DNA of 64,000 bases from positions 464,194 to 528,193 of the forward strand of contig QNRL01000002.1 of the NCBI GenBank assembly GCA_003315335.1. Reading direction: 5' to 3'. The notes beneath the pieces are model-generated. The model was not told the DNA's origin. It did not search any database and was given only the letters and a program-made list of their open reading frames with translations. This DNA is from Pseudocitrobacter faecalis (GTDB lineage: Bacteria > Pseudomonadota > Gammaproteobacteria > Enterobacterales > Enterobacteriaceae). A program made the translations under genes and the position numbers. Shown in pieces: positions 37,779 to 46,582 of this stretch (the first letter of the stretch is position 1; every line of letters begins with the position of its first letter).

Positions 37779-38147
37779 ATGGACAGTGAAACATTACACG
37801 CCTGTGCAAAACGCCTGGCGCTGGAGATGCCGTTTGCCGAGCTGACCTGGCCTTTTGGCCCGGAGTACGATGTGTTCTGTATCGGCGGAAAAATCTTTAT
37901 GATCAACCTGTGGACTCGCGGCTTGCCCGTTGTCAATCTCAAGTCAGATCCGGAAATTTCGCTGCTCAATCAGGCTATCTATCCCAGCATCAAACCGGGA
38001 TACCATATGAATAAAAAGCACTGGATCTCCGTCTATCCGGGTGATGATATTACGCCTGAGTTACTGGAATCGCTGATTGCCGATTCATGGGAGCGCGTTG
38101 TTGATAAGTTGCCAAAACGCGAGCAAAAACGGTTTCGTCCTCAATGA
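37779..38147 (+). CDS. ybdF: YbdF, MmcQ/YjbR family protein
   Basis: 122 residues of the MmcQ/YjbR (DUF419) double-wing fold. [14 protein letters not shown] [27 protein letters not shown] and [13 protein letters not shown] are family marks. Function unknown. ATG at 37779 with GGAGGAG just upstream; the longer frame starts inside the aminotransferase gene. Confidence 0.88.
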   Translation: MDSETLHACAKRLALEMPFAELTWPFGPEYDVFCIGGKIFMINLWTRGLPVVNLKSDPEISLLNQAIYPSIKPGYHMNKKHWISVYPGDDITPELLESLIADSWERVVDKLPKREQKRFRPQ

Positions 38148-38230
38148 TTTTCCGTTTTTATCAATAACTGTTATCGCATTTTTCACACTTCTCAAATCGC
38201 CTTCTGCGCTGTACCCTTTTCCGACTTAAC

Positions 38231-38253
38231 GCACCGTTTGCGCGGTGCTTTTT
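38231..38253 (+). terminator. Terminator-like hairpin between ybdF and nfsB
   Basis: GCACC ... GGTGC with a short loop is followed by CTTTTTAT. It ends only 17 bases before the nfsB start, so it separates ybdF from nfsB. Confidence 0.6.
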
Positions 38254-38270
38254 ATCATTCAGGAGTTGTT

Positions 38271-38924
38271 ATGGATATCATTTCCGTTGCCAAAAAGCGC
38301 TATTCCACTAAAGCCTTCGACGCCAGCAAAAAACTGACCGCTGAGCAGGCAGACAACCTGAAGACGCTGCTGCAATTCAGCCCGTCCAGCACCAACTCTC
38401 AGCCGTGGCACTTTATCGTTGCCAGCAGCGATGAAGGCAAAGCACGCGTGGCGAAATCTGCAGCCGGGAACTACGTCTTCAACGAACGTAAAATGCTGGA
38501 CGCCTCTCACGTGGTGGTCTTCTGCGCCAAAACCGCGATGGATGACGCATGGCTTGAGAAAGTGGTCGATCAGGAAGAGGCCGATGGCCGCTTTGCCACT
38601 CCGGAAGCGAAAGCCGCTAACCACAAAGGCCGTACGTTCTTTGCTGATATGCACCGCAAGGATCTGAAAGATGACGATCAGTGGATGGCAAAACAGGTTT
38701 ACCTGAATGTCGGTAACTTCCTGCTGGGCGTCGGCGCTATGGGCCTGGATGCGGTACCGATTGAAGGTTTCGACGCCGCCGTGCTCGACGCCGAATTTGG
38801 CCTGAAAGAGAAAGGCTTCACCAGCCTGGTGGTCGTGCCAGTGGGTCATCACAGCGTGGAAGATTTCAACGCTGCTCTGCCGAAATCGCGTCTGCCGCTG
38901 TCAGAAATCTTGACTGAGATTTAA
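38271..38924 (+). CDS. nfsB: NfsB, oxygen-insensitive nitroreductase
   Basis: 217-residue FMN enzyme reducing nitroaromatics and quinones with NAD(P)H, the same length as E. coli Nfs[18 protein letters not shown] at the start, [14 protein letters not shown] for FMN binding, and [18 protein letters not shown] at the end match. It activates nitrofuran drugs in E. coli. The ATG at 38271 has AGGAG upstream. Confidence 0.96.
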   Translation: MDIISVAKKRYSTKAFDASKKLTAEQADNLKTLLQFSPSSTNSQPWHFIVASSDEGKARVAKSAAGNYVFNERKMLDASHVVVFCAKTAMDDAWLEKVVDQEEADGRFATPEAKAANHKGRTFFADMHRKDLKDDDQWMAKQVYLNVGNFLLGVGAMGLDAVPIEGFDAAVLDAEFGLKEKGFTSLVVVPVGHHSVEDFNAALPKSRLPLSEILTEI

Positions 38925-38931
38925 TTTATCC

Positions 38932-39042
38932 CCCTCACCCTAGCCCTCTCCCACAGGGAGAGGGAACCGATCGCGCCAGGTTAAATTTTGCTGCTGGTTT
39001 TCTCCCTCTCCCTGTGGGAGAGGGCCGGGGTGAGGGCACCAG
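38932..39042. repeat. Palindromic element with CCCTCACCC/GGGTGAGGG ends
   Basis: CCCTCACCCTAGCCCTCTCCC at the left is the inverted copy of GGGAGAGGGCCGGGGTGAGGG at the right, with an inner GGGAGAGGG and CTCCCTCTCCC. About 110 bases long, between nfsB and ybdG. Same unit as the three at 56.5 kb. Confidence 0.8.
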
Positions 39043-39113
39043 ACCGCACCGCACCCAATTTGCATAATATCCCCCCAGCCGCCATTATAGGCACTGGTTA
39101 TAAAGGAGATGTT

Positions 39114-40361
39114 ATGCAGGAATTGATAGCTCAGGTCGAAGAACTCGGCATCGAAATTAATCACACCAGTTCCCTGGTGATTATCTTTGGTATTATTTTA
39201 CTTACCGCAATTGTCGTACATATTATCCTGCACCGTATTGTGCTACGGACTTTTGAGCGACGCGCACAGGCCAGCAGCAAATTATGGCTGCAAATCATTA
39301 CCCAAAATAAACTTTTCCATCGACTGGCGTTTACCCTGCAAGGGATTATCGTCAACGTGCAGGCCGTCTTATGGCTACAAAAAGGCAGCGATGCGGCGCA
39401 AATTCTAACAACCTGCGCTCAACTGTGGGTCATGCTTTATGCCCTGTTGTCTTTCTTCTCATTATTAGATGTTATCTTTAATCTCAGCCAGAAATTTTCC
39501 GCTGCGTCTCAGTTACCGCTCAAAGGTATATTCCAGGGGGTGAAATTAGTCAGTGCCATCCTGGTCGGTATTCTGATTATTTCTCTGCTACTGGGGCAAT
39601 CACCGGCGATTCTGATTAGTGGCCTTGGCGCGATGGCCGCCGTGCTGATGCTGGTGTTTAAAGACCCGATTCTTGGCCTGGTCGCCGGTATTCAGCTTTC
39701 AGCCAACGATATGCTGAAGCTTGGTGACTGGCTGGAGATGCCGAAATATGGCGCTGACGGCGCGGTCACGGATATCGGCCTGACCACCGTAAAAGTGCGT
39801 AACTGGGATAACACCATTACCACCATTCCTACCTGGTCGCTGGTCTCTGACTCTTTTAAAAACTGGAGCGGTATGTCTGCATCCGGTGGGCGTCGAATTA
39901 AGCGCAGCATTAATATCGACACCACCAGCGTGCATTTTCTCGATGAGCAGGAACAGCAGCGTCTGATTCAGGCCAAATTGCTTAAACCTTATATGAATTC
40001 GCGCCATCAGGAAATTGATGAATGGAACCGCGAGCACGGCAGCGAAGCATCGGTACTGAATCTGCGTAAAATGACTAACGTCGGCACGTTCCGCGCGTAT
40101 CTCAACGAATATTTACGTAACCACCCACGTATTCGTAAAGATATGACGTTGATGGTTCGCCAGCTTGCGCCAGATAATAACGGCCTGCCGATGGAGATAT
40201 ATTGCTTTACCAATACGGTAGTCTGGGCGGAATATGAAAGCATTCAGGCGGATATCTTCGACCATATTTTTGCAGTAGTGGAAGAGTTTGGCCTGCGCGT
40301 ATATCAGTCGCCTACCGGGAACGATATTCGTTCACTGGCAGGCGCCATTCAAGCGCAATAA
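39114..40361 (+). CDS. ybdG: YbdG, mechanosensitive channel of miniconductance
   Basis: 415 residues, the same length as E. coli YbdG (MscM). Five N-terminal membrane segments precede the MscS core: [26 protein letters not shown] is the pore helix region, followed by the beta domain [31 protein letters not shown] (quoted in parts). It releases solutes on mild hypo-osmotic shock. ATG at 39114 with AAGGAG upstream; upstream codons read through the palindromic element and are not part of the gene. Confidence 0.94.
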   Translation: MQELIAQVEELGIEINHTSSLVIIFGIILLTAIVVHIILHRIVLRTFERRAQASSKLWLQIITQNKLFHRLAFTLQGIIVNVQAVLWLQKGSDAAQILTTCAQLWVMLYALLSFFSLLDVIFNLSQKFSAASQLPLKGIFQGVKLVSAILVGILIISLLLGQSPAILISGLGAMAAVLMLVFKDPILGLVAGIQLSANDMLKLGDWLEMPKYGADGAVTDIGLTTVKVRNWDNTITTIPTWSLVSDSFKNWSGMSASGGRRIKRSINIDTTSVHFLDEQEQQRLIQAKLLKPYMNSRHQEIDEWNREHGSEASVLNLRKMTNVGTFRAYLNEYLRNHPRIRKDMTLMVRQLAPDNNGLPMEIYCFTNTVVWAEYESIQADIFDHIFAVVEEFGLRVYQSPTGNDIRSLAGAIQAQ

Positions 40362-41342
40362 TCAGGCACTGGCGCGCGAAATAAAGCGCCAGTCCATCAT
40401 CACTCGCTCGGCCACAGAGGCCGGGTTGTCAATTTTATTCAGTAGCAGTTCTACCGCTTTCGCGCCTATCTCGCGTGAAGGCTGTTGCACCGTTGTCAGT
40501 TGCGGAGAGACCATCTCCGCAAGCTCGGTACCATCGAATCCCACTACGGCGATATCCTGCGGAACGTTCAACCCCGCCTGTTCAATCGCGCGCATTGCCC
40601 CGGCGGCCAGGGTATCAGAAACGGCGAACACCGCATCCGGCCTCGGCTGTTGCGCCAGCAATTTTTCCATTGCCGCTTTCCCCGCCGCAGAACTCAGCTC
40701 GGCCGCGTACTCCACGGAGTGATAGTCCAGTTCGCGCACATGCAGCACGCTTTTGTAGCCTCGCTCGCGCAGGCGGGCATATTTATAGCTCAGGTCGTGG
40801 TTAATCAACGCAATGCGCTTTCGACCCTTGTCGGCCAGATAACTCACCACATGCTGCGCAGCCTCGACATCGTTAATTCCCACACAGGAAACCGAGCCGG
40901 TATCGGCATACTCCGCACATTGCACCCACGGCGCATCACCGATAAAGGTCTTTAGCTCCGGCAACTTGCTGAATGCATCCATGGTGATAATGCCGTCAAC
41001 CATCTTACCAGTCAGCAAGCGCAAACCGGATTTCGAACGCTCGATATCCGAACCGGAATGGCACAGCAGAATGCGATAACCTTTTTTCTCGGCCTGTTCT
41101 TCAATGCCCTTCACCACTTCGGCGCAAAACGGGTTAGCGATGTTAGAAACCATCACGAGGATCATCGAACTGCGCGCCGTGCGAAGCTGACGCGCCAGCA
41201 GGTTTGGCTGGTAGTTGCTCTCTTTAATCGCCTGCAGTACCCGCTCGCGGTTTTTCGGCTTTACGGTATCGCTGTTGTTCAGCACGCGCGACACCGTGGC
41301 GACCGACACACCGGCCAGCCGCGCAATTTTCTGAATGGACAT
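40362..41342 (-). CDS. LacI-family sugar-responsive repressor
   Basis: 326 residues. The N-terminal helix-turn-helix and hinge (MSIQKIARLAGVSVATVSRVLNNSD, quoted in full elsewhere only in part) are followed by a periplasmic-binding-protein-like sugar domain (SNIANPFCAEVVKGIEE, AVVGFDGTELAEM). Its stop abuts the ybdG stop end to end. Just upstream lies the tail of a Gfo/Idh/MocA-type dehydrogenase, so it probably once controlled a sugar or polyol operon that is now lost. The inducer is unknown. Confidence 0.88.
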   Translation of the reverse strand: MSIQKIARLAGVSVATVSRVLNNSDTVKPKNRERVLQAIKESNYQPNLLARQLRTARSSMILVMVSNIANPFCAEVVKGIEEQAEKKGYRILLCHSGSDIERSKSGLRLLTGKMVDGIITMDAFSKLPELKTFIGDAPWVQCAEYADTGSVSCVGINDVEAAQHVVSYLADKGRKRIALINHDLSYKYARLRERGYKSVLHVRELDYHSVEYAAELSSAAGKAAMEKLLAQQPRPDAVFAVSDTLAAGAMRAIEQAGLNVPQDIAVVGFDGTELAEMVSPQLTTVQQPSREIGAKAVELLLNKIDNPASVAERVMMDWRFISRASA

Positions 41343-41419
41343 AGGAAGGAGATATCCTGCTATTAACGCGTTGGGTGCAGGCTATCACAAAAACGCCGCC
41401 CGGCGAACCGGGCAAACGC

Positions 41420-41512
41420 TTAATCCACCACGCGTACCCAACGTTGTTGCTGATGGCTTTTCATAATTGCGTCAATGATATACATCATGTTTGCACCGTC
41501 CTGGAAGGATGA
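41420..41512 (-). pseudogene. C-terminal remnant of a Gfo/Idh/MocA-type dehydrogenase
   Basis: The reverse strand encodes SSFQDGANMMYIIDAIMKSH followed by QQQRWVRVVD and a stop. This is the typical end of a Gfo/Idh/MocA sugar dehydrogenase, with no start and no N-terminal NAD domain. A REP element begins just beyond it and may mark the deletion edge. Confidence 0.7.
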
Positions 41513-41521
41513 CAGCGCACA

Positions 41522-41582
41522 GGTCTTACCGGGCCTACGGGAACATTCCTGTAGGCCCGGTAAGCGCAGCGCCACCGGGCAA
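41522..41582. repeat. REP element upstream of the dehydrogenase remnant
   Basis: CTTACCGGGCCTAC and GTAGGCCCGGTAAG are perfect inverted arms, followed by GCGCAGCGCCACCGGGC. Confidence 0.8.
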
Positions 41583-41623
41583 AAATGCGTGCACGAAAAC
41601 AGAAAGTTTTCGCCTACCGAGTT

Positions 41624-43012
41624 TTACCCTTTACGCCGCAACGTCTTAAACGCAATAAACAGGAACACCACCCACACCGGCAGCAGAATTGCCGACAGGC
41701 GCATGCCATCCATGGTACACATCAGGCCGAGGATCATCAGCAGGAAGGCGATGCAGATATAGTTGCTTGCAGGCGACAGCAGCGCTTTGAACTTCGGCTC
41801 ACGGCCTTTACGACGCATCGCTGCGCGGAACTTCAGGTGCGCCATGCAGATCATCACCCAGTTGAGCAGCAGCGTGGCGACAACCAGCGCCATCAGCAGG
41901 CCGAAGGCCTCTTTTGGCAACAGATAGTTCACCAGCACCACCAGCGAGGTGATCGCCCCGGAAAGCAGCAGTGAATTCACCGGTACGCCGCGACGGCTGA
42001 CTTTGGTGAGGAATTTCGGCGCGTTGCCCTGCACGGAAAGACCAAACAGCATACGGCTGTTGGAGTATACGCCGCTGTTGTACACCGAAAGTGAAGCTAC
42101 CAGAATCACGAAGTTCAGCGCCGATGCCACGATGTTGCTGTCCAGATTATGGAAAATCATCACAAACGGGCTGCTGTCGGACTTGATCTCTACCCATGGG
42201 TAAAGCGCCAGCAGAACCACCAGCGAACCGATATAAAACAGCAGAATACGGTACACCACCTGATTAACCGCTTTTGGAATGGTGGTTTCCGGGTTACGCG
42301 CTTCTGCGGCGGTAATACCAATCAGCTCCAGCCCGCCGAAGGAGAACATAATCACTGCCAGCGAGGTAATCAGCCCATTCCAGCCTGTGGCGAAGAAACC
42401 GTTGTAGCGCCACAGATTATCAATGCTGGCGCGATCGCCGCCGTGATCGGTGAACAACATCCACAGACCGAAACCGATCATACCGATGATGGCCAGCACC
42501 TTAATTAGCGCAAACCAGAACTCCGTTTCGCCATATAAGCGAACGTTTACCAGGTTGACGGCGTTAATCAGCACAAAGAAGCCCGCCGCCCAGATCCAGG
42601 TGGGCACATCCGGTAGCCAGTACTGCATATAGATGCCCGCGGCGGTGAGTTCCGCCATGCCAACCAATACGAACATTACCCAGTAGTTCCAGCCGGAGAG
42701 GAAGCCCGCAAACGGCCCCCAGTACTTGTAGGCGAAGTGAGCAAATGACCCGGATACCGGCTCTTCCACAACCATTTCGCCGAGCTGGCGCATGATCAGA
42801 AATGCGATAATCCCGGCAACGCCATAGCCCAGCAGCACCGCGGGGCCCGCCATCTGAATCGCCGGGCCAATGCCGAGAAACAGACCGGTGCCAATCGCGC
42901 CGCCGAGGGCAATCAATTGAATATGTCGGTTTTGTAAGCCGCGTTGCAGCGTCGGAACCTGTTCCGACGAAGCATCCTGAATACTCCCGGATGCTGAGGA
43001 CGTGTCTTTCAC
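41624..43012 (-). CDS. pheP: PheP, phenylalanine-specific permease
   Basis: 462-residue amino acid/polyamine/organocation transporter with 12 expected membrane segments, nearly identical to E. coli PheP after the variable N-terminus (RGLQNRHIQLIALGGAIGTG, WGPFAGFLSGWNYWVMFVLV). Imports phenylalanine with protons. The start is a GTG at 43012 in the frame position of the E. coli start. In E. coli pheP also neighbours ybdG. Confidence 0.96.
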   Translation of the reverse strand: MKDTSSASGSIQDASSEQVPTLQRGLQNRHIQLIALGGAIGTGLFLGIGPAIQMAGPAVLLGYGVAGIIAFLIMRQLGEMVVEEPVSGSFAHFAYKYWGPFAGFLSGWNYWVMFVLVGMAELTAAGIYMQYWLPDVPTWIWAAGFFVLINAVNLVNVRLYGETEFWFALIKVLAIIGMIGFGLWMLFTDHGGDRASIDNLWRYNGFFATGWNGLITSLAVIMFSFGGLELIGITAAEARNPETTIPKAVNQVVYRILLFYIGSLVVLLALYPWVEIKSDSSPFVMIFHNLDSNIVASALNFVILVASLSVYNSGVYSNSRMLFGLSVQGNAPKFLTKVSRRGVPVNSLLLSGAITSLVVLVNYLLPKEAFGLLMALVVATLLLNWVMICMAHLKFRAAMRRKGREPKFKALLSPASNYICIAFLLMILGLMCTMDGMRLSAILLPVWVVFLFIAFKTLRRKG

Positions 43013-43106
43013 GTCAAACCCCTGTAGCTTTTTTATGAAGGCGCATCTTTTAACACTTCAATGCCGATGTCGCAAGGCAATACATTCAGAGCGGTAATTA
43101 ATGAAA

Positions 43107-43135
43107 CGCCCCGATAAGCCAGGCTTACCGGGGCG
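43107..43135 (-). terminator. Hairpin between the siderophore receptor and pheP
   Basis: On the minus strand CGCCCCGGTAAGCC ... GGCTTATCGGGGCG forms a long stem (one G-T mismatch) followed by TTTC. It lies downstream of the receptor gene and upstream of pheP. Confidence 0.6.
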
Positions 43136-43189
43136 TAGAAGCAGAAAATAGCGACATCAGGAGAGTGATGACAAACGCAAAATTGCCTG

Positions 43190-43290
<101 letters not shown>

Positions 43291-43313
43291 AGCGCACGTT
43301 GTCAGCAATCTGA

Positions 43314-45521
43314 TTAGAAGTCGTACGTCATCGATACTTTCAGCGTTCTTGGTTCACCCTGGAACAGGTAAACGCCGGTATCATCCACGCCAGACCAGTA
43401 CTTCTCGTTGGTCACATTGGTCACACCGACACGCCAGACCATTTCGTTCTGATCGGCGTTCAGGCGCATGCGATAACGCATCCCGAGGTCGAGGGTGGTA
43501 TAGCTATCCAGTTTTTTGGTGTTTGCCGCATCGGCATACTGCGAGCCTGTATGATTGACGCGTGCGGTGGCGGTTAAGCCCTCCACCGGTTTGATATCGT
43601 ACTCAGCGCCCAGCACCATGTAGAAGTTCGCTACGCCTACGGCATCTTTGCCATCGGTTGCGCCATTGGCGGTTTTACGCTGTTCCGCGTTCAACCACTG
43701 GGTGCTGCCGTTCAGGCGCAGGCCCAGCATCGGTTCGCCGAAAACGTTTAACTCAACGCCACGGTTGCGCTGCTCGCCGTCCATTTTGTAATAATTCTGC
43801 GCATCGGAAATAGCGTTCGGTTTTTTGATTTCAAACAGCGCCAGCGAGCCGCCGACGTTGCCGTAATCCACCTTCACGCCCAGCTCATTCTGTTTGGAAT
43901 GTGCGATACCGGTGCTTTGCCCGGCGTTGGCGGCGGTACTCGGTGCGTTGGAGCCCGGTTGCAAGGCTTCGGTATGGTTAGCGTAGAACGAGACTTCTTC
44001 CCACGGTTTGTAGACCAGGCCCACGGTCGGCGTCCAGCGGCTTTCCGTGTAGCGACCAGAAAGGTCTTCATTGCCTGTGGCATTGCTGTAGTTACGTACC
44101 ACCACTTTCTGGTAGCGCGTTGCCGCCGTCAGCAGCACGCTGTCGTCAAAGAAGCCCAGCGTATCGCTGAACAGCCAGCCCTGAACGCGGCTGCGCGAGG
44201 TGGTCAGCGGGTCAGTATAATTACCGCCAAAAATGGTATTGTCAGGCATCGCCACATCGTGGTTATCATAAATATTGACGGTTGGGTTATCCGTCGACAT
44301 CCGCCATGCCGTCGCATCTTTACGAAGCAGCGCGGAGTAGCCAATATTGACCTGATGCGTTACAGGCCCCGTGTCAAAATTGCCGCGCACGCCGCCCATG
44401 CCACTGTAACTATCGATAATTCGATTAGTATCCATTCGCCCAATGGTTGCATCACCGTTGGTATTGAAAAGCTTAGGCGCGCCATAGGTGCCTTGCTCAT
44501 GACCGTGCTGTGTCCCGAAAGCGGCATAGGTGGTCCAGCTATCTGTCAGATCATATTCTGCCTTTGCCATACCGAATTCATTCTCGATATCACTGTAGCC
44601 CCATTTCTGACCATAATTTTTACTGTTATCAGGTACAGAAGGAACAAAACCTTTTAGCGCTGAGGCGTTAACGCCCATCGTGCCGCCGTGGAAGGTTTTC
44701 TTCTGGTAGCCGAAATCAAGCGATGAACGGAAACGGTCGCCGCGATAGTCCAGCCCCACCGAAGCCAGCGTGGTGCGACGTTTATCGTTATCGACCGCCC
44801 CTTCCCCTTCGCGATGCAGCACGTTCACGCGTGCGCCAAACTGGTTGTTATCCCCAAAGCGACGCCCCAGATCCAGCGAACCGCCTACCTGCGAGTCAGA
44901 GGTGTAGTCCACGCCCACGCGAGTAATTGGCGTGTCTTCGGCACGTTTAGGCTCAAGGTTGATCATCCCACCGACACCGCTGCTCGCCGCGCCATTCAGC
45001 AAGGCGTTCGCGCCTTTAAAGACTTCCACGCGCTCCAGCATCTGGGTATCCATGACCTGACGTGGCACCACGCCGGCCAGGCCGCCCATGGTCATGTCAT
45101 CGCCATCAAGCTTAAAGCCGCGAATACGGTAGGTCTCAGCAAAGTTACCGTAACCCTGCACCGTCTGCACGCCCGCATCATTGCTGACCACATCGGCGAT
45201 GGTTTTCGCCTGTTGATCGGCCATCAATTTTGAGGTGTAGCCAATGACGTTAAACGGCACATCCATCGCTTTCTGCTCGCCCAGCATTCCCAGACGCCCG
45301 CCGTGGGCGATTTGTCCGTCAAGGTAGGCCGGAACCGGCTGGTCGCCGCCCGGTTTAAAATCGCTGCCCTCAACGGCCTGAACCACCATCGTCTCTTCCT
45401 GCGCTTTTTTAGCCGGAGTGTCGGTGGTGGTTGCCGCGCTGGCGGAGTGCGCTACGCTGCCTATCGCTAACGCCAACAGCGTTTTGCGTAATGGAGAAGT
45501 GAAACCCTTTGTGTTGTGCAT
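43314..45521 (-). CDS. TonB-dependent siderophore receptor, FcuA/FhuE-like
   Basis: 735-residue outer-membrane receptor. Signal peptide MHNTKGFTSPLRKTLLALAIG to SASA (about residue 29). A TonB box-like EETMVVQA follows. The plug has ETYRIRGFKLDGDDMTMGG and VEVFKGANALLNG, and the barrel ends in Phe (SMTYDF). The plug resembles ferrichrome- and hydroxamate-type receptors rather than FepA, so it probably takes up a siderophore made by other microbes. A moderate Fur-like run lies about 105-125 bases upstream. No import permease is beside it, so import would use FhuBCD or a similar system elsewhere. Confidence 0.87.
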   Translation of the reverse strand: MHNTKGFTSPLRKTLLALAIGSVAHSASAATTTDTPAKKAQEETMVVQAVEGSDFKPGGDQPVPAYLDGQIAHGGRLGMLGEQKAMDVPFNVIGYTSKLMADQQAKTIADVVSNDAGVQTVQGYGNFAETYRIRGFKLDGDDMTMGGLAGVVPRQVMDTQMLERVEVFKGANALLNGAASSGVGGMINLEPKRAEDTPITRVGVDYTSDSQVGGSLDLGRRFGDNNQFGARVNVLHREGEGAVDNDKRRTTLASVGLDYRGDRFRSSLDFGYQKKTFHGGTMGVNASALKGFVPSVPDNSKNYGQKWGYSDIENEFGMAKAEYDLTDSWTTYAAFGTQHGHEQGTYGAPKLFNTNGDATIGRMDTNRIIDSYSGMGGVRGNFDTGPVTHQVNIGYSALLRKDATAWRMSTDNPTVNIYDNHDVAMPDNTIFGGNYTDPLTTSRSRVQGWLFSDTLGFFDDSVLLTAATRYQKVVVRNYSNATGNEDLSGRYTESRWTPTVGLVYKPWEEVSFYANHTEALQPGSNAPSTAANAGQSTGIAHSKQNELGVKVDYGNVGGSLALFEIKKPNAISDAQNYYKMDGEQRNRGVELNVFGEPMLGLRLNGSTQWLNAEQRKTANGATDGKDAVGVANFYMVLGAEYDIKPVEGLTATARVNHTGSQYADAANTKKLDSYTTLDLGMRYRMRLNADQNEMVWRVGVTNVTNEKYWSGVDDTGVYLFQGEPRTLKVSMTYDF

Positions 45522-45624
45522 AATTCGCTCGTGAAAGACGCTGAAGATGACGTTTGCGGCGATGCTTATTTATCTGCCTGTACGTCCGATAAAGGGCGTC
45601 AGAATTCACCACAAACGATAAAGA

Positions 45625-45645
45625 GAACGAGAACTATACTCATTA
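45625..45645. promoter_or_regulatory. Possible Fur-like site upstream of the siderophore receptor
   Basis: GAACGAGAACTATACTCATT has the GAGAA/CTCATT layout of a Fur site, about 105-125 bases upstream of the receptor start. The match is weak to moderate. Confidence 0.35.
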
Positions 45646-45742
45646 AAAATTAGCAATCAAGCATAATTAGCCGGGTAATGAAAGGGATGACGCACGAAGC
45701 AGAGCCTGTAGAATGGAGCGCTTACACAGAGGGGGAATACCG

Positions 45743-46582
45743 GTGCTGCTGAAAATTATTCTGGCGATGGTCGCGTTCGCGGCAAATTCCCTGCTTTGCC
45801 GTCTGGCGTTAAAGGGCCTGCATATGGACGCGGTCTCTTTCAGCAGCGTGCGCCTGCTCAGCGGCGCGATTGCACTTTTCCTTCTGCTGCAGCTTCCCGC
45901 CCTTAAAAAGAAACCGGAATTTAACGGGCTGAATGCCTGCCTGCTCGCGCTCTATGTTTTCGCATTTTCGATTGCGTATGTCTCAATGGGTGCGGCAATA
46001 GGGGCTCTGCTGTTATTCGGCACGGTACAACTGGTGATGACCGGGTGGGGTTTCATGCGCGGCGAGCGCCTGATGCCGCTGAAAGCCGTCGGCATCGTTG
46101 CCGCCATGGTGGGCCTGGTGCTATTACTGCTGCCTGGCGCAGCGCATCCCCCGCTCACCGCGGCGTTGATGATGATCGTATCCGGCATCGCCTGGGGGCT
46201 GTACTGCATCACCGGGAAACGGGTACAAAATGCCGCCGCCGCCACCGCCGGGAATTTTATTCTGGCCGTGCCTATTGCGCTGGTCGTGTTTCTGCTGAGC
46301 GGAATGCAAACCCATATGGATGCGAGCGGATTGATGCTGGCGGTCACCTCGGGGGCACTGGCGTCAGGCGCTGCCTATTTGCTGTGGTATTCTCTGCTGC
46401 CAATGCTCAGCCCCGCGACGGCAAGCACGCTACAACTCAGCGTTCCTTGTCTGGCGGCGTTAGGTGGAATGGTGTTTCTGGGCGAAGCGCTCACCGCCCG
46501 TATGCTGATCTCTATCGCAGTGACCTTGTCGGGGATTGGGTTGGTTATCTATGCCGATCGCAGCCGAAACACTAAGGAATAG
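45743..46582 (+). CDS. EamA/DMT-family transporter
   Basis: 279-residue inner-membrane protein with about ten hydrophobic segments arranged as two EamA halves, as in drug/metabolite exporters. The first helix reads KIILAMVAFAANSLLCRLALK. Substrate unknown. A GTG start at 45743 is preferred because AGAGGGGGAA lies just upstream; an ATG 30 bases earlier has no ribosome site. Its 3' end overlaps the HD-GYP gene on the other strand by 11 bases. Confidence 0.8.
   Translation: MLLKIILAMVAFAANSLLCRLALKGLHMDAVSFSSVRLLSGAIALFLLLQLPALKKKPEFNGLNACLLALYVFAFSIAYVSMGAAIGALLLFGTVQLVMTGWGFMRGERLMPLKAVGIVAAMVGLVLLLLPGAAHPPLTAALMMIVSGIAWGLYCITGKRVQNAAAATAGNFILAVPIALVVFLLSGMQTHMDASGLMLAVTSGALASGAAYLLWYSLLPMLSPATASTLQLSVPCLAALGGMVFLGEALTARMLISIAVTLSGIGLVIYADRSRNTKE

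Noticed and set aside
43899..44657. 252-codon plus-strand frame inside the siderophore receptor gene
   Set aside because: Antisense shadow with no family match.
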